A DNA stretch of 46,053 nt from Weizmannia acidilactici (GTDB lineage Bacteria; Bacillota; Bacilli; Bacillales; Bacillaceae_C): positions 1 through 46,053 of the forward strand of contig NZ_BKZR01000030.1 of the NCBI RefSeq assembly GCF_008974225.1. The letters are read 5' to 3'. Position numbers and translations under genes: made by a program. Below the pieces are notes generated by a model. The model saw only the letters and a list, made by a program, of their open reading frames with translations. It was not told the origin of the DNA and made no database searches. Positions 7,360-14,854 of this stretch are shown here, piece after piece. Position 1 is the first letter of the stretch, and each line of letters opens with the position of its first letter.

Positions 7360-8211
7360 ATGGGCAATCAAATGCAGTCATTTCCGTGTCTTCACAGGAT
7401 TCAAACGATGTACGCAGAATTTAGTGAAAAAGAGAGAAAAATCGCAGACTACATCCTCAGTAATCCGCAGCATTTGGTTCACAGCACGATCAACCAGGTT
7501 GCGGACGATTTGCTCGTTGCCGACGCCACCGTGTTTCGTTTTTGCAAACGGATCGGTTTCAGCGGTTTCCAGGCCATGAAAATCGCATTGGCTGCGGAAG
7601 CCGCACGCCCTGAAATAGAAGTGAACGAGGCCATCAAAGATACTGACAGCGAAAAAGCTGTTGCGGTAAAAGTGTTCGAATCAAATATCCAAACGCTGCG
7701 GGATACGATCCACACTTTTAACCAAAAACATCTTCATGATGCCGTCGAATTTATCCGCAAAGCAAACAGCGTCATCTTTTACGGCTTCGGCAGTTCTGCG
7801 ATTGTCGCACTCGATGCGCACGAAAAATTTTTGCAGACCGATCTTAAAACGGCGGCTTATACAGACCCACATTTGCAGCTGCTAAGTGCGGCGAAGTTAA
7901 CGAGCGATGATGCGGCGATACTGATCTCCCACTTTGGATCGGATAAGGATATGCTGAAACTGCTGCATGCCATCCAGGAAAACGGCGCCAAAACGATCGG
8001 GATTACGCAATTTGCCAAATCTCCGCTCAGCCAGAAAGTGGATGTTCCTTTGTTTACGGTTTCGCAGGAAACTGATTTCCGCTCCTCTTCCTTTTCTTCG
8101 CGGATTGTGCAGCTCAGCATCATTGACGCCCTCTATGTGAATGTCATGGTGAAGACAAAGGACGAAAATGAAGAAGTTTTGCAAAAAAGCAAAGAAACTT
8201 ACACCGTGTGA
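7360..8211 (+). CDS. MurR/RpiR family transcriptional regulator
   Basis: 283 residues. The N-terminal HTH_6 domain (residues 1-75) includes FSEKERKIADYILSNP, STINQVADDLLVADATVFRFCKRIGFSGFQAMKIALA. A C-terminal SIS sugar-phosphate binding domain (about 125-250) includes SVIFYGFGSSAIVALDAHEKF and AAILISHFGSDKDMLKLLHAIQENGAKTIGIT. Such proteins sense phosphosugars. ATG 7360 is favoured over TTG 7354 by AAAGGTG seven bases upstream. No sugar operon adjoins it, so the target and ligand are open. A perfect cre lies in its promoter. Confidence 0.9.
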   Translation: MGNQMQSFPCLHRIQTMYAEFSEKERKIADYILSNPQHLVHSTINQVADDLLVADATVFRFCKRIGFSGFQAMKIALAAEAARPEIEVNEAIKDTDSEKAVAVKVFESNIQTLRDTIHTFNQKHLHDAVEFIRKANSVIFYGFGSSAIVALDAHEKFLQTDLKTAAYTDPHLQLLSAAKLTSDDAAILISHFGSDKDMLKLLHAIQENGAKTIGITQFAKSPLSQKVDVPLFTVSQETDFRSSSFSSRIVQLSIIDALYVNVMVKTKDENEEVLQKSKETYTV

Positions 8212-8259
8212 CAGTGCCCCGCCTGTATGCCGACGGGGTGTTGCCGCATTTTTGTATCT

Positions 8260-9414
8260 TTATTCCCCGCTGAATAAAGTAAATCTCGACCCTAGGACAT
8301 TCCTCTGGAGCTCCGCCACCATTTTTACAATATCCGGATCAGGCCGGACAACCGATTTGGCCTGCTGGCTGAGGATTGCATAAACAGGCTTTGCTTCCGA
8401 TTTTGCACGTGAAACAACCCAACTTCCCCCCTTTTTTTCAAGCGTCAAGTCGACAACCCCGAGATGGCTTCCCCATCTGCCCGGCATCACTGCGGGTACG
8501 CCGTTGATCGTCCCTTTCCGTATATCGACGCCGGGAACCCCCGCAAAAACTTCACTTGGAAAAACCCTGTGCTGGTGGCCGAATAAAATGGCGTCAATTC
8601 CCTTTACCTGGCTCAGCAAATAAACGGCATCACCGGTATAAAAAGGCTGTTTCGCGGGCGGATCCACGCCGCAATGGGCCAAAGCAATGATGAGATCGGC
8701 CCCCTCTTGTTTCATCTTCGGAATAAAATGCGCTGCCGTTTGCATAATATCTTTCGCCTTAACCCTTCCTTGAAGCCCCGGCTTTTCCCATTCAATCACG
8801 GACGGGGTAACAAAGCCGATGACCCCGATTTTCAAATGATGATGGCGCCCGAGCCTGTCTTCAACTTTTTTGTCCAAAATGACATAAGGTTTAAAAAAGT
8901 TCTGTTCGTCCATATCGTTTTTCCCGAAGTTGTAGTAAATGTTGGCATTCACAAACGGAAATTGTGCGCCGCGGATCGTTTGGACCAAAAAATCAAGGCC
9001 ATAATGGAAATCATGGTTACCCATTGTCGCGGCATCATATTGCAAATGATTCATCACCTTGATAAAAGGGTGGACTTCCCCTTTTTTCAGCGGGCGCCGC
9101 GCCGCATAGGCCGCCATATCGTTTCCCTCAAGCAAGTCCCCGTCATCAAAAAGCAACGTATTTTTTGCCATCTTTCTTTCCTGGGAAATGAGCGACGCGG
9201 TCAGCGCCAGCCCGTAAGTTTCCACCTCCGAGCGGGCTGCATAATCGTAATTGAGCATATATCCGTGCAAGTCCGTTGTTTCCAATAACCTTAAATCGAC
9301 CGGGGCCTGTTTCGGCTGGAACAAAAAAGCCGCCTCTGCTTCCTTCCCCCGGGAAAAAACCGCTGCCAAAAGTATGCATACAGCCGCCCGTCTCAGCATT
9401 TTTCTTCCGTCCAT
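8260..9414 (-). CDS. Secreted metallophosphatase / 5'-nucleotidase-like, single domain
   Basis: 384 residues. The signal peptide begins MDGRKMLRRAAVCILLAAVFS. The calcineurin-like metallophosphoesterase motifs are all present: TTDLHGYM, FDDGDLLEGN, MGNHDFHYG, IALAHCGVD and FGHQH. This matches the N-terminal domain of CpdB-type 2',3'-cyclic-nucleotide phosphodiesterases and 5'-nucleotidases. Family members are normally 500-650 residues with a C-terminal substrate-binding domain; here the frame ends right after the linker (VRPDPDIVKMVAELQ). It is either a deletion derivative or a natural short form. ATG 9414 follows GGGGG by six bases; the longer frame to 9567 lacks an RBS. Confidence 0.85.
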   Translation of the reverse strand: MDGRKMLRRAAVCILLAAVFSRGKEAEAAFLFQPKQAPVDLRLLETTDLHGYMLNYDYAARSEVETYGLALTASLISQERKMAKNTLLFDDGDLLEGNDMAAYAARRPLKKGEVHPFIKVMNHLQYDAATMGNHDFHYGLDFLVQTIRGAQFPFVNANIYYNFGKNDMDEQNFFKPYVILDKKVEDRLGRHHHLKIGVIGFVTPSVIEWEKPGLQGRVKAKDIMQTAAHFIPKMKQEGADLIIALAHCGVDPPAKQPFYTGDAVYLLSQVKGIDAILFGHQHRVFPSEVFAGVPGVDIRKGTINGVPAVMPGRWGSHLGVVDLTLEKKGGSWVVSRAKSEAKPVYAILSQQAKSVVRPDPDIVKMVAELQRNVLGSRFTLFSGE

Positions 9415-9565
9415 CTGAATCCCCCTTCCATTGGCGGCGGTGCAAAAAATGTTGAACTTAGTTTGCGCCCGCCCGTCCTCCATTATTTCGGACCGCCCTG
9501 TAACAATCATTGGCAAAACTTTGTTAAAACTTACTGGAATTTGATCGCTTTTCCAGCCTGCGCAC

Positions 9566-9615
9566 AAAAAAAGAAAGCGATGAGCTTGTACCCGTTGTGG
9601 TATCTCACCGCTTTC
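9566..9615 (-). terminator. Terminator of gltT
   Basis: On the minus strand GAAAGCG-gt-GAG ... CTC-at-CGCTTTC (arms 9609-9615 and 9573-9579) is followed by a run of seven T. Confidence 0.85.
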
Positions 9616-9639
9616 CTGTATCGTATTTATTCAGTCAAT

Positions 9640-10929
9640 TTAAGATTCAGTCGCATATTGGGCATCGCGTTCTCCGCTGATTTCGGCGAGATATGCTTCC
9701 CCTTTTGCTTTATCATATTTGCCTTCCCACTTGGACACAATAATGGTTGCGAGCGAATTGCCGATGACATTGCAGGCCGTTCTTGCCATATCAAGGATAC
9801 GGTCGATCCCGGCAATAAAGGCGAGTCCTTCAAGCGGAATGCCGACAGAGCCCAATGTTGCCAAAAGGACAACGAACGATACGCCCGGCACGCCGGCGAT
9901 ACCTTTTGATGTCACCATCAGCACCAATACGAGCGAAATCTGTGCGCTGATCGATAAATGGATGCCGTACATTTGGGCAATAAACAAGGCGGCAAGCGAC
10001 TGGTACAGCGTTGAGCCGTCCAGGTTAAACGAATAACCGGTTGGAATCACGAGCGTCGTAATCGATTTCGGACAGCCGAATTTTTCCATTTTCTGCATCA
10101 GTTTCGGCAGCACCGTTTCCGAGCTGGCGGTTGAGTAGGCCAAAATCAGTTCATCTTTCAATATCTTAAAAATATGGAAAATATTGACGCGAAAGATCCA
10201 AGCAATCAAACCAAGGACAACCACAATAAAGAAAATAATCGTTCCGTACACGGTTAAAACGAGTTTACTTAACGGGATCAGCGATTTAAGCCCGAATTGT
10301 GTCACTGTCACGCCGATCAAGCCGAATACGCCGATCGGGGCAACTTTCATGACCAAATTCGTGACATAAAACATTGCCTCACTTACGCCCTGGAAAAAGT
10401 GGAGCACCGGTTTCCCCTTTTCGCCAATCGCGGCAACCCCGATCCCGAACACCACGGAAAAGAAGATGATCGGAAGCATATTCCCTTGCGATAATGATTC
10501 AAACAAGTTGGTCGGCACAATATTTAAAATCGTATCGATAATGCCGTGTTCCGAAGTTTCTTTCGTTGTCTGCACATAACTGTGGATATCCGTTTTTGTC
10601 AGCGAGCTCATATCGATTCCTGTGCCCGGATGGACAATATTCGCGGCGAGTAGCCCGACAACGATCGCAATCGTCGTGACAATTTCAAAATAAATCAAGG
10701 TTTTAAAGCCGAGCTTTCCGACCTGCTTAATATCCCCGGCCCCGGCAACGCCGACAATTAAGCTGGAAACGACGATCGGAATGACAATCATTTTAATCAG
10801 CCGCAAAAAGATATCCCCGAACGGCTGCAGAATATTCGAAACGGTATCATTGCCATGGAAAACTCCACCAATGATAATGCCAAGAATAAGTCCGATAAAA
10901 ATCTGCCAAGCCAAGCTGATTCTTCTCAT
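9640..10929 (-). CDS. gltT: Proton/sodium-glutamate/aspartate symporter
   Basis: 429 residues, the usual length for B. subtilis GltT, of the dicarboxylate/amino acid:cation symporter (DAACS) family. The N-terminus is MRRISLAWQIFIGLILG. Family signatures visible are the serine-rich ILAYSTASSETVLPKLMQK, the re-entrant IPTGYSFNLDGSTLYQS and MVTSKGIAGVPGVSFVVLLA, plus the substrate-binding helix FIAGIDRILDMARTACNVIGNS. The start at 10929 is set by GGGAGGG. The leader of ~480 nt contains a c-di-AMP riboswitch, linking uptake of anionic amino acids to the nucleotide that controls potassium and osmotic balance. GltP-type assignment is the alternative. Confidence 0.92.
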   Translation of the reverse strand: MRRISLAWQIFIGLILGIIIGGVFHGNDTVSNILQPFGDIFLRLIKMIVIPIVVSSLIVGVAGAGDIKQVGKLGFKTLIYFEIVTTIAIVVGLLAANIVHPGTGIDMSSLTKTDIHSYVQTTKETSEHGIIDTILNIVPTNLFESLSQGNMLPIIFFSVVFGIGVAAIGEKGKPVLHFFQGVSEAMFYVTNLVMKVAPIGVFGLIGVTVTQFGLKSLIPLSKLVLTVYGTIIFFIVVVLGLIAWIFRVNIFHIFKILKDELILAYSTASSETVLPKLMQKMEKFGCPKSITTLVIPTGYSFNLDGSTLYQSLAALFIAQMYGIHLSISAQISLVLVLMVTSKGIAGVPGVSFVVLLATLGSVGIPLEGLAFIAGIDRILDMARTACNVIGNSLATIIVSKWEGKYDKAKGEAYLAEISGERDAQYATES

Positions 10930-11144
10930 GAAATTCCCTCCCAGATGTAAAATATTTTTGGCTGTCGATGATCGCAACATCCGCTTTGTGAAAACGCGCT
11001 TGCAAATCCGGAGCCGCCCCCGGGGTTCCAGCGCGCCGGATTCCCTTTAGGGGCTGCAAAATATTGCGGAATCAGCCATTTTTTTTAAAGCGGTATGCCA
11101 AACCGTACCCCTGTTCCGCGGCCGGCAAACCGGGTTCATGGTTT

Positions 11145-11362
11145 AAAAAAAACCACGAAAGAGAGAGACTCCTTCGCAGCACAAAGCTTAAGAAGACGTG
11201 TCCAAAAAACACGTGCAGTTCTCTCCAGACGCTTACGAGGTTAGCTGACGGATTAGGGAGTAAAGAGTCTCCCCACCTTTCTAAAGAAAGGTTTCACCCC
11301 TGGTGCCGAAACACCGAATGGTTCCCCCGCTTACATGAAGCATGTAATTGAGCGATCATATG
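11145..11362 (-). ncRNA. ydaO-yuaA (cyclic di-AMP) riboswitch in the gltT leader
   Basis: Read on the minus strand from 11362, the conserved blocks appear in order: AGCGGGGGAACCA, GGGGTGAAAC and CTAATCCGTCAGCTAACCTCG followed by TAAGCG, which ends near 11226. This is the ydaO aptamer, which normally lowers downstream expression when c-di-AMP is high. Downstream, ACGTGT/ACACGT and GAGAGaACT/AGTCTCTC can form hairpins ahead of an eight-T run (11145-11152), a plausible terminator. The controlled gene is gltT, 216 bp further on. Confidence 0.92.
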
Positions 11363-11419
11363 AAGTTCGAAAAAAGTAATTCCAACCATCCTTCAAATAG
11401 TTTTTTAGCGTCCGTGCCT

Positions 11420-11449
11420 ATTATATAATATTTTAATATAACTTAGCAA
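11420..11449 (-). promoter_or_regulatory. SigA promoter of the gltT leader
   Basis: Minus strand: TTGCTA (11444-11449), 18-bp spacer, perfect TATAAT (11420-11425). It lies about 60 bp upstream of the aptamer. Confidence 0.65.
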
Positions 11450-11563
11450 ATATATTTTACTTATAAAAAATTGCATAATTAATAGTAACGGCCTCAACTT
11501 CACCCTTTCCATATAATTTGTTAAAATGATAACAAACTTATTTTTCATGAAAAGAGGTAGGAC

Positions 11564-12184
11564 ATGGCTACTTTTTATTTTGTGCGCCACGGCCAGACGG
11601 AGTGGAATGCTGACAGGAACAGATACTGCGGAAGGAGCGATATCGGGTTGTCAGAATTGGGCATCAGGCAGGCGGAACTGGCGGCCGAAGCTTTAAAGGA
11701 TGTTCCGTTTGATGCCGCTTATTCATCGACATTAAGCCGCGCTTATGATACGGCGGAAATTCTGCTCCGGGGGCGGAACCTGCCTATCGGGAAAGACCCG
11801 CGTATCGTCGAAACCGACTTCGGTATGTGGGAAGGGGAAAGATTGGAAGATTTCTCCGTCAAGTTCCCGGACAATTGGGAGGCATGGCTCCGCGACCCGG
11901 GTACAACGAAGGCGGGCTATACAGGAGAGAATGCAGTCCAAGTCTATACCCGCTTCCGTGAATGTGTCGATGAATTGGCACAGAAGCATCCGGATGGGAC
12001 AATCCTTGTGGTTGCCCACAGCATGGCCGTCCGTTTTTTTGTTGCAGGAACCTTGCAGGTGCCTTTTAAAAATTATCGCATGATCCCGCAGGACAATACC
12101 GGCATTACGATTTATAAACAAACCCCGGAAGATTCCCGCTTCCTGGCGATTAATATCAACACGCATTTATATTCTATAAAATGA
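11564..12184 (+). CDS. Histidine phosphatase (phosphoglycerate mutase-like) family protein
   Basis: 206 residues of the branch 1 histidine phosphatase fold. The catalytic motif is FVRHGQTEWN (His9), with the second arginine in SRAYDTAEIL, the acid residue in VETDFGMWEGE and the second histidine in VVAHSMAVRFF. These place it with cobalamin phosphatase/PhoE/GpmB-type phosphatases rather than true glycolytic mutases; the substrate is unknown. AAAGAGGTAGG precedes the ATG. It is divergent from the gltT leader and monocistronic, ending at the hairpin 12235-12283. Confidence 0.88.
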   Translation: MATFYFVRHGQTEWNADRNRYCGRSDIGLSELGIRQAELAAEALKDVPFDAAYSSTLSRAYDTAEILLRGRNLPIGKDPRIVETDFGMWEGERLEDFSVKFPDNWEAWLRDPGTTKAGYTGENAVQVYTRFRECVDELAQKHPDGTILVVAHSMAVRFFVAGTLQVPFKNYRMIPQDNTGITIYKQTPEDSRFLAININTHLYSIK

Positions 12185-12234
12185 ATCTATTTAAATTTCA
12201 TACTATTTTTTGAATATAATAATAGAAGCTGTTC

Positions 12235-12283
12235 GTATTCAAAAAAGCGGTGGATTCTGGTCAACCCGCCGCTTTTTGAATAC
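12235..12283 (+). terminator. Terminator after the histidine phosphatase gene
   Basis: GTATTCAAAAAAGCGG (12235-12250) pairs with CCGCTTTTTGAATAC (12269-12283). A and T tracts are inside the stem, so it may work in both directions. Confidence 0.7.
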
Positions 12284-12293
12284 ATTTTCATAA

Positions 12294-12307
12294 CGAAAAC
12301 GATTACA
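12294..12307. promoter_or_regulatory. cre-like sequence
   Basis: CGAAAACGATTACA matches the CcpA consensus except for the first base. No promoter is clearly associated; TTTAAA-N18-TAAACT further downstream on the plus strand is weak. Confidence 0.35.
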
Positions 12308-12362
12308 TATAGAAAAAAGTTTAAATCAATCTTCTTTTCATGCTAAACTGTAGATGGACTAT

Positions 12363-12543
12363 AAAAAAAAGAGCCGGGAACGCAAAATCTTTCATCACTA
12401 TTGGGGAACTGAAAGAGATTTTATCAGATTTCATTAGAAAATAGGGGGTATCTTTGTCTACACGTCTATTTTCATGCTGTCCCCGGCCCTTTATCACGAT
12501 ATCCGTAAAAAGGGATACTTGTCCTTCGACAAATAATTTCTAT
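12363..12543 (-). ncRNA. Candidate structured small RNA with C-rich loops
   Basis: On the minus strand a TTGACA (12573-12578) with a 17-bp spacer to TAATAT (12550-12555) predicts a start near 12543. The ~180-nt transcript folds by eye into TTGTC/GACAA around GAAG; a TATCC/GGATA hairpin; then an outer stem between 12479-12492 and 12368-12381, ending in eight T (12363-12370). This encloses AAAATAG/CTATTTT and AAAATCTCTTTC/GAAAGATTTT hairpins. Both inner loops expose C-runs (ACCCCC, TTCCCCA), typical of Gram-positive sRNAs that pair with Shine-Dalgarno sites. No known Rfam family was recognised. It is divergent from the XRE gene. Confidence 0.6.
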
Positions 12544-12554
12544 ACATTTATATT
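12525..12554 (+). promoter_or_regulatory. Promoter of the XRE gene
   Basis: Plus strand: TTCGAC (12525-12530), 18-bp spacer, TATATT (12549-12554). It overlaps the divergent small-RNA promoter, so the two compete or share regulation. Confidence 0.45.
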
Positions 12555-12612
12555 ATACACAATTATTTTGGATGTCAACCACCATTTTTGATTTTTTTAA
12601 GGAGAAATGGCT

Positions 12613-13038
12613 ATGGCCAATCATGGGAAAGAAAACATGAAAGACGTAAAAGAAATATTTGCAGCGCGCTTGAAGAAAATGCGGACGGAGCGGGGTTACA
12701 GTCAGCCCGGGCTTGCAAAACGCATCGGCGTGAGCGACCGCAATATTTCCAACTATGAAACCGGGTATAGTTTTCCTTCTATTAAAGTGCTGTACCGCAT
12801 CTCACAAGTGTTAAAAGTTTCAATCGATTATCTGCTGGGGCTGACCAACCATCCGGAACTTGATGAAACAAATGATGCTGTCAGCAACCCGGAAAAGAAG
12901 CTGCTGGAAACGTTAAGCAATGAACCGGATTTGTATCAATTGATGCTGAAAGATCCCGAGAAAATGGCAAACCGCATTTACCGGACGTGGAATTTGATTA
13001 GAGAACTGAATGACCATGGCGATGGCGAAAATACATAA
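12613..13038 (+). CDS. XRE family transcriptional regulator
   Basis: 141 residues. An N-terminal Cro/C1 helix-turn-helix spans about residues 10-65: FAARLKKMRTERGYSQPGLAKRIGVSDRNISNYETGYSFPSIKVLYRISQVLKVSIDYLLGL. The C-terminal ~70 residues are helical and uncharacterised. It looks like the repressors common in Bacillaceae genomes and prophages, but no phage genes adjoin. ATG 12613 has AAGGAG eight bases upstream, while ATG 12607 is too close to it. Its own promoter region overlaps that of the divergent sRNA candidate, so autoregulation and sRNA control are both plausible (inference). Confidence 0.85.
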   Translation: MANHGKENMKDVKEIFAARLKKMRTERGYSQPGLAKRIGVSDRNISNYETGYSFPSIKVLYRISQVLKVSIDYLLGLTNHPELDETNDAVSNPEKKLLETLSNEPDLYQLMLKDPEKMANRIYRTWNLIRELNDHGDGENT

Positions 13039-13062
13039 ACCATTTTAAGCAAAAATTAAATG

Positions 13063-13123
13063 ATCTCCTTCATAATGGACAACGTGGGAATCACCCACGA
13101 AAGAATGACATTGTAAAGGAGAT
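13063..13123 (+). promoter_or_regulatory. Nested hairpin that masks a Shine-Dalgarno site
   Basis: ATCTCCTT (13063-13070) is complementary to AAGGAGAT (13116-13123), the SD of the next gene; flanking AATG/CATT extends the pairing. Inside is a perfect CGTGGG/CCCACG hairpin (13083-13088, 13094-13099). No U-tract follows, so it is a translational rather than transcriptional element. Confidence 0.65.
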
Positions 13124-13129
13124 ATGGTT

Positions 13130-13528
13130 ATGGCAAAAACAACAAAAGCCCATTTTTTTGTTAGCCTCATTACATCAATCTTACTCTTCCTGCAGGCAGG
13201 ATTAGGACTTTATACTTATTTCACCAGCCCGAAGCAAAACGGGCAAGCAGCAGCCATGCATGGCGGTATGGGGCAGGCAACGTTTGGAGGTTCTTCAAGC
13301 AGCAGTTCCAGCAGCTCATCCGGCAGCAGTTATTCAAGCAGCACAAACAGTATGCCATCCGGAATGCCAAGCGGTATGAAGCAGACAAGCAACAGTTCAT
13401 TCTCGCTCATGCGCATGGAAACCGGCACAGCCGGCTTAGTGATCAATCTCGTCTTTCTGCTCGTTTCCTTGTTCGGTTTCCTCTTAGCATGGAAGGTGCG
13501 GAGCGGAAACAAAGTGGAAATTGAATAA
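13130..13528 (+). CDS. Small membrane protein with Ser-rich external loop
   Basis: 132 residues, family not recognised. Two transmembrane helices (about 9-30 and 101-122) flank an external loop that carries a Ser/Gly-rich stretch (around residues 50-75) and Met/His-containing segments AAMHGGMGQ and SMPSGMPSGM. The short C-terminal tail is charged. The SD AAAGGAGA lies in a hairpin, so translation may be conditional. ATG 13130 is chosen over ATG 13124 for spacing. It follows the XRE gene by ~90 bp and may be its cotranscribed target. The Met/His loop might bind metal; that is speculation. Confidence 0.7.
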   Translation: MAKTTKAHFFVSLITSILLFLQAGLGLYTYFTSPKQNGQAAAMHGGMGQATFGGSSSSSSSSSSGSSYSSSTNSMPSGMPSGMKQTSNSSFSLMRMETGTAGLVINLVFLLVSLFGFLLAWKVRSGNKVEIE

Positions 13529-13530
13529 AT

Positions 13531-13558
13531 CGCTCCCCCTTTTTCGAAGGGGGTTTTT
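13531..13558 (+). terminator. Terminator of the Ser-rich protein gene
   Basis: CTCCCCCTT and AAGGGGG form a stem around a short loop, followed by TTTTT. Confidence 0.8.
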
Positions 13559-13573
13559 CATGCCTTCATATTG

Positions 13574-13612
13574 CCAAAAAAAGAGCGGCCCTTATTTGCC
13601 GCTCTTTTTTTC
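13574..13612. terminator. Bidirectional terminator after the histidine kinase gene
   Basis: AAAAAAAGAGCGGC (13576-13589) pairs with GCCGCTCTTTTTT (13598-13610). The kinase stop codon lies in the loop. Confidence 0.85.
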
Positions 13613-14851
13613 CTGCAACTCTTTACGCCTTTTTTTTGGAAAAGTAATCGTAAACTTTGTGCCTTCGCCGAGTTTGCTGTCCACTTTGATTTTCCCGTTA
13701 TGCTTTTCGACAATCCACTTTGCAATGGAAAGGCCGAGGCCGAGGCTGTCGGTTTTGGTGCGCGATTTGCTGACCTGGTAAAAACGGTCAAAGATTTTTT
13801 CACGGTCTTCTTCTTTCAGGCCGATTCCGTTATCTTCCACAGTTATCCCGACTTGGTTTTTGCTTTCAAAGCAGGCAAGCTGGATTTTTCCATCATCCCC
13901 GGTATATTTCATCGCATTATCCAACAAAATGACAATCAGCTGATGGATCCGGTCCTGGTCACCCGAAAAAGTAATCGGCGGCGCGGATTTTAAAATGATT
14001 TCTTTCCCCTGTATTGATGCCAATTCCGAAAAATGGTCCACGATTTCTTTCATGAGTTCATCCAAATAAAAATCCTTTATTTCAATTTCAATTTCATTTG
14101 AATCGGAACGCGCCAACGTCAGCAGGCTGGAAACAAGTTTTGTCAGGCGCCTGCATTCTTTTAATATCGTAGAAATGTCCGGGAGAATATCCTGGACGGT
14201 TTCATTCGGCTTCCGCAACAAAAGCTCAACCCGCGACTGGATAACCGCGAGCGGGGTGCGGATTTCATGGGAAGCATCGGAAACAAATTGCGTCTGCTTT
14301 TCCCAAGAAGCTTTGATCGGCTTTAATGCCCTTTCCGCTAAAATCAGTCCGGCAATCACGGCAAGGAGGCTTGCCAGCGCGCAGCCGGCAATGGTAATGA
14401 TCAGCAGTTTGTGAAGCATAATGACTTCCCCGTCTATCTGCTCCACGAATTGGATTTTGACATTTTCCCCCTGCATGACGCCTCTTACCGTATACGTACG
14501 GAAATAATGTCCTTCCACCTCAATCGTATCCATAATGTCATAATGTTTCGGCGCAAATTTCTCCTCGTTATCTTCGTAAATATATGCATCCGGCCCATTA
14601 TCGGCATGCGTCAGCAATTCATTGTCCCGGCTCCAGATCAATACGCGCAGGCGGATATCACCGTGAATATCGCCGTCCCTGCCAACGCCGGTTTTTTCGA
14701 TCCGGTTCAATGCGGAATAAATACTCCGGTCGGCTTCACTGTACATATGTGTGCGCACATACAAATAAATGACCGAACCTAGCACCGCAATCAGTAAAAT
14801 GAACACGCATGAATTTAAGACTGTCAGCTTGATTCTTGTTTTCCGGAACAT
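13592..14851 (-). CDS. Two-component sensor histidine kinase
   Basis: 419 residues. TM1 is at about 9-31 and TM2 at about 147-171, flanking a ~115-residue extracellular sensor region. The HisKA box is QFVSDASHEIRTPLAVIQ with phospho-acceptor His195. HATPase motifs follow: N box VILLDNAMKYT, G1 VEDNGIGLKEED, F box IFDRFYQVSKSRT, G2 GLGLSIAKWIVEKH. The layout resembles CiaH/CusS-type kinases without an obvious HAMP domain. It follows its response regulator by 3 bp. The efflux operon directly upstream of the pair is the likely target (inference). Confidence 0.93.
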   Translation of the reverse strand: MFRKTRIKLTVLNSCVFILLIAVLGSVIYLYVRTHMYSEADRSIYSALNRIEKTGVGRDGDIHGDIRLRVLIWSRDNELLTHADNGPDAYIYEDNEEKFAPKHYDIMDTIEVEGHYFRTYTVRGVMQGENVKIQFVEQIDGEVIMLHKLLIITIAGCALASLLAVIAGLILAERALKPIKASWEKQTQFVSDASHEIRTPLAVIQSRVELLLRKPNETVQDILPDISTILKECRRLTKLVSSLLTLARSDSNEIEIEIKDFYLDELMKEIVDHFSELASIQGKEIILKSAPPITFSGDQDRIHQLIVILLDNAMKYTGDDGKIQLACFESKNQVGITVEDNGIGLKEEDREKIFDRFYQVSKSRTKTDSLGLGLSIAKWIVEKHNGKIKVDSKLGEGTKFTITFPKKRRKELQEKKSGK

Positions 14852-14854
14852 CGA

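Noticed and set aside
8674..9288. 204-codon plus-strand frame
   Set aside because: Antisense to the metallophosphatase gene, whose catalytic motifs are intact; no RBS or family resemblance.
11064..11351. 95-codon plus-strand ORF
   Set aside because: Lies antisense to the ydaO-type riboswitch; conserved RNA blocks explain the sequence.
12354..12437. 27-codon plus-strand ORF inside the small-RNA region
   Set aside because: No Shine-Dalgarno sequence and it coincides with the RNA stem; a minus-strand RNA explains the region better.
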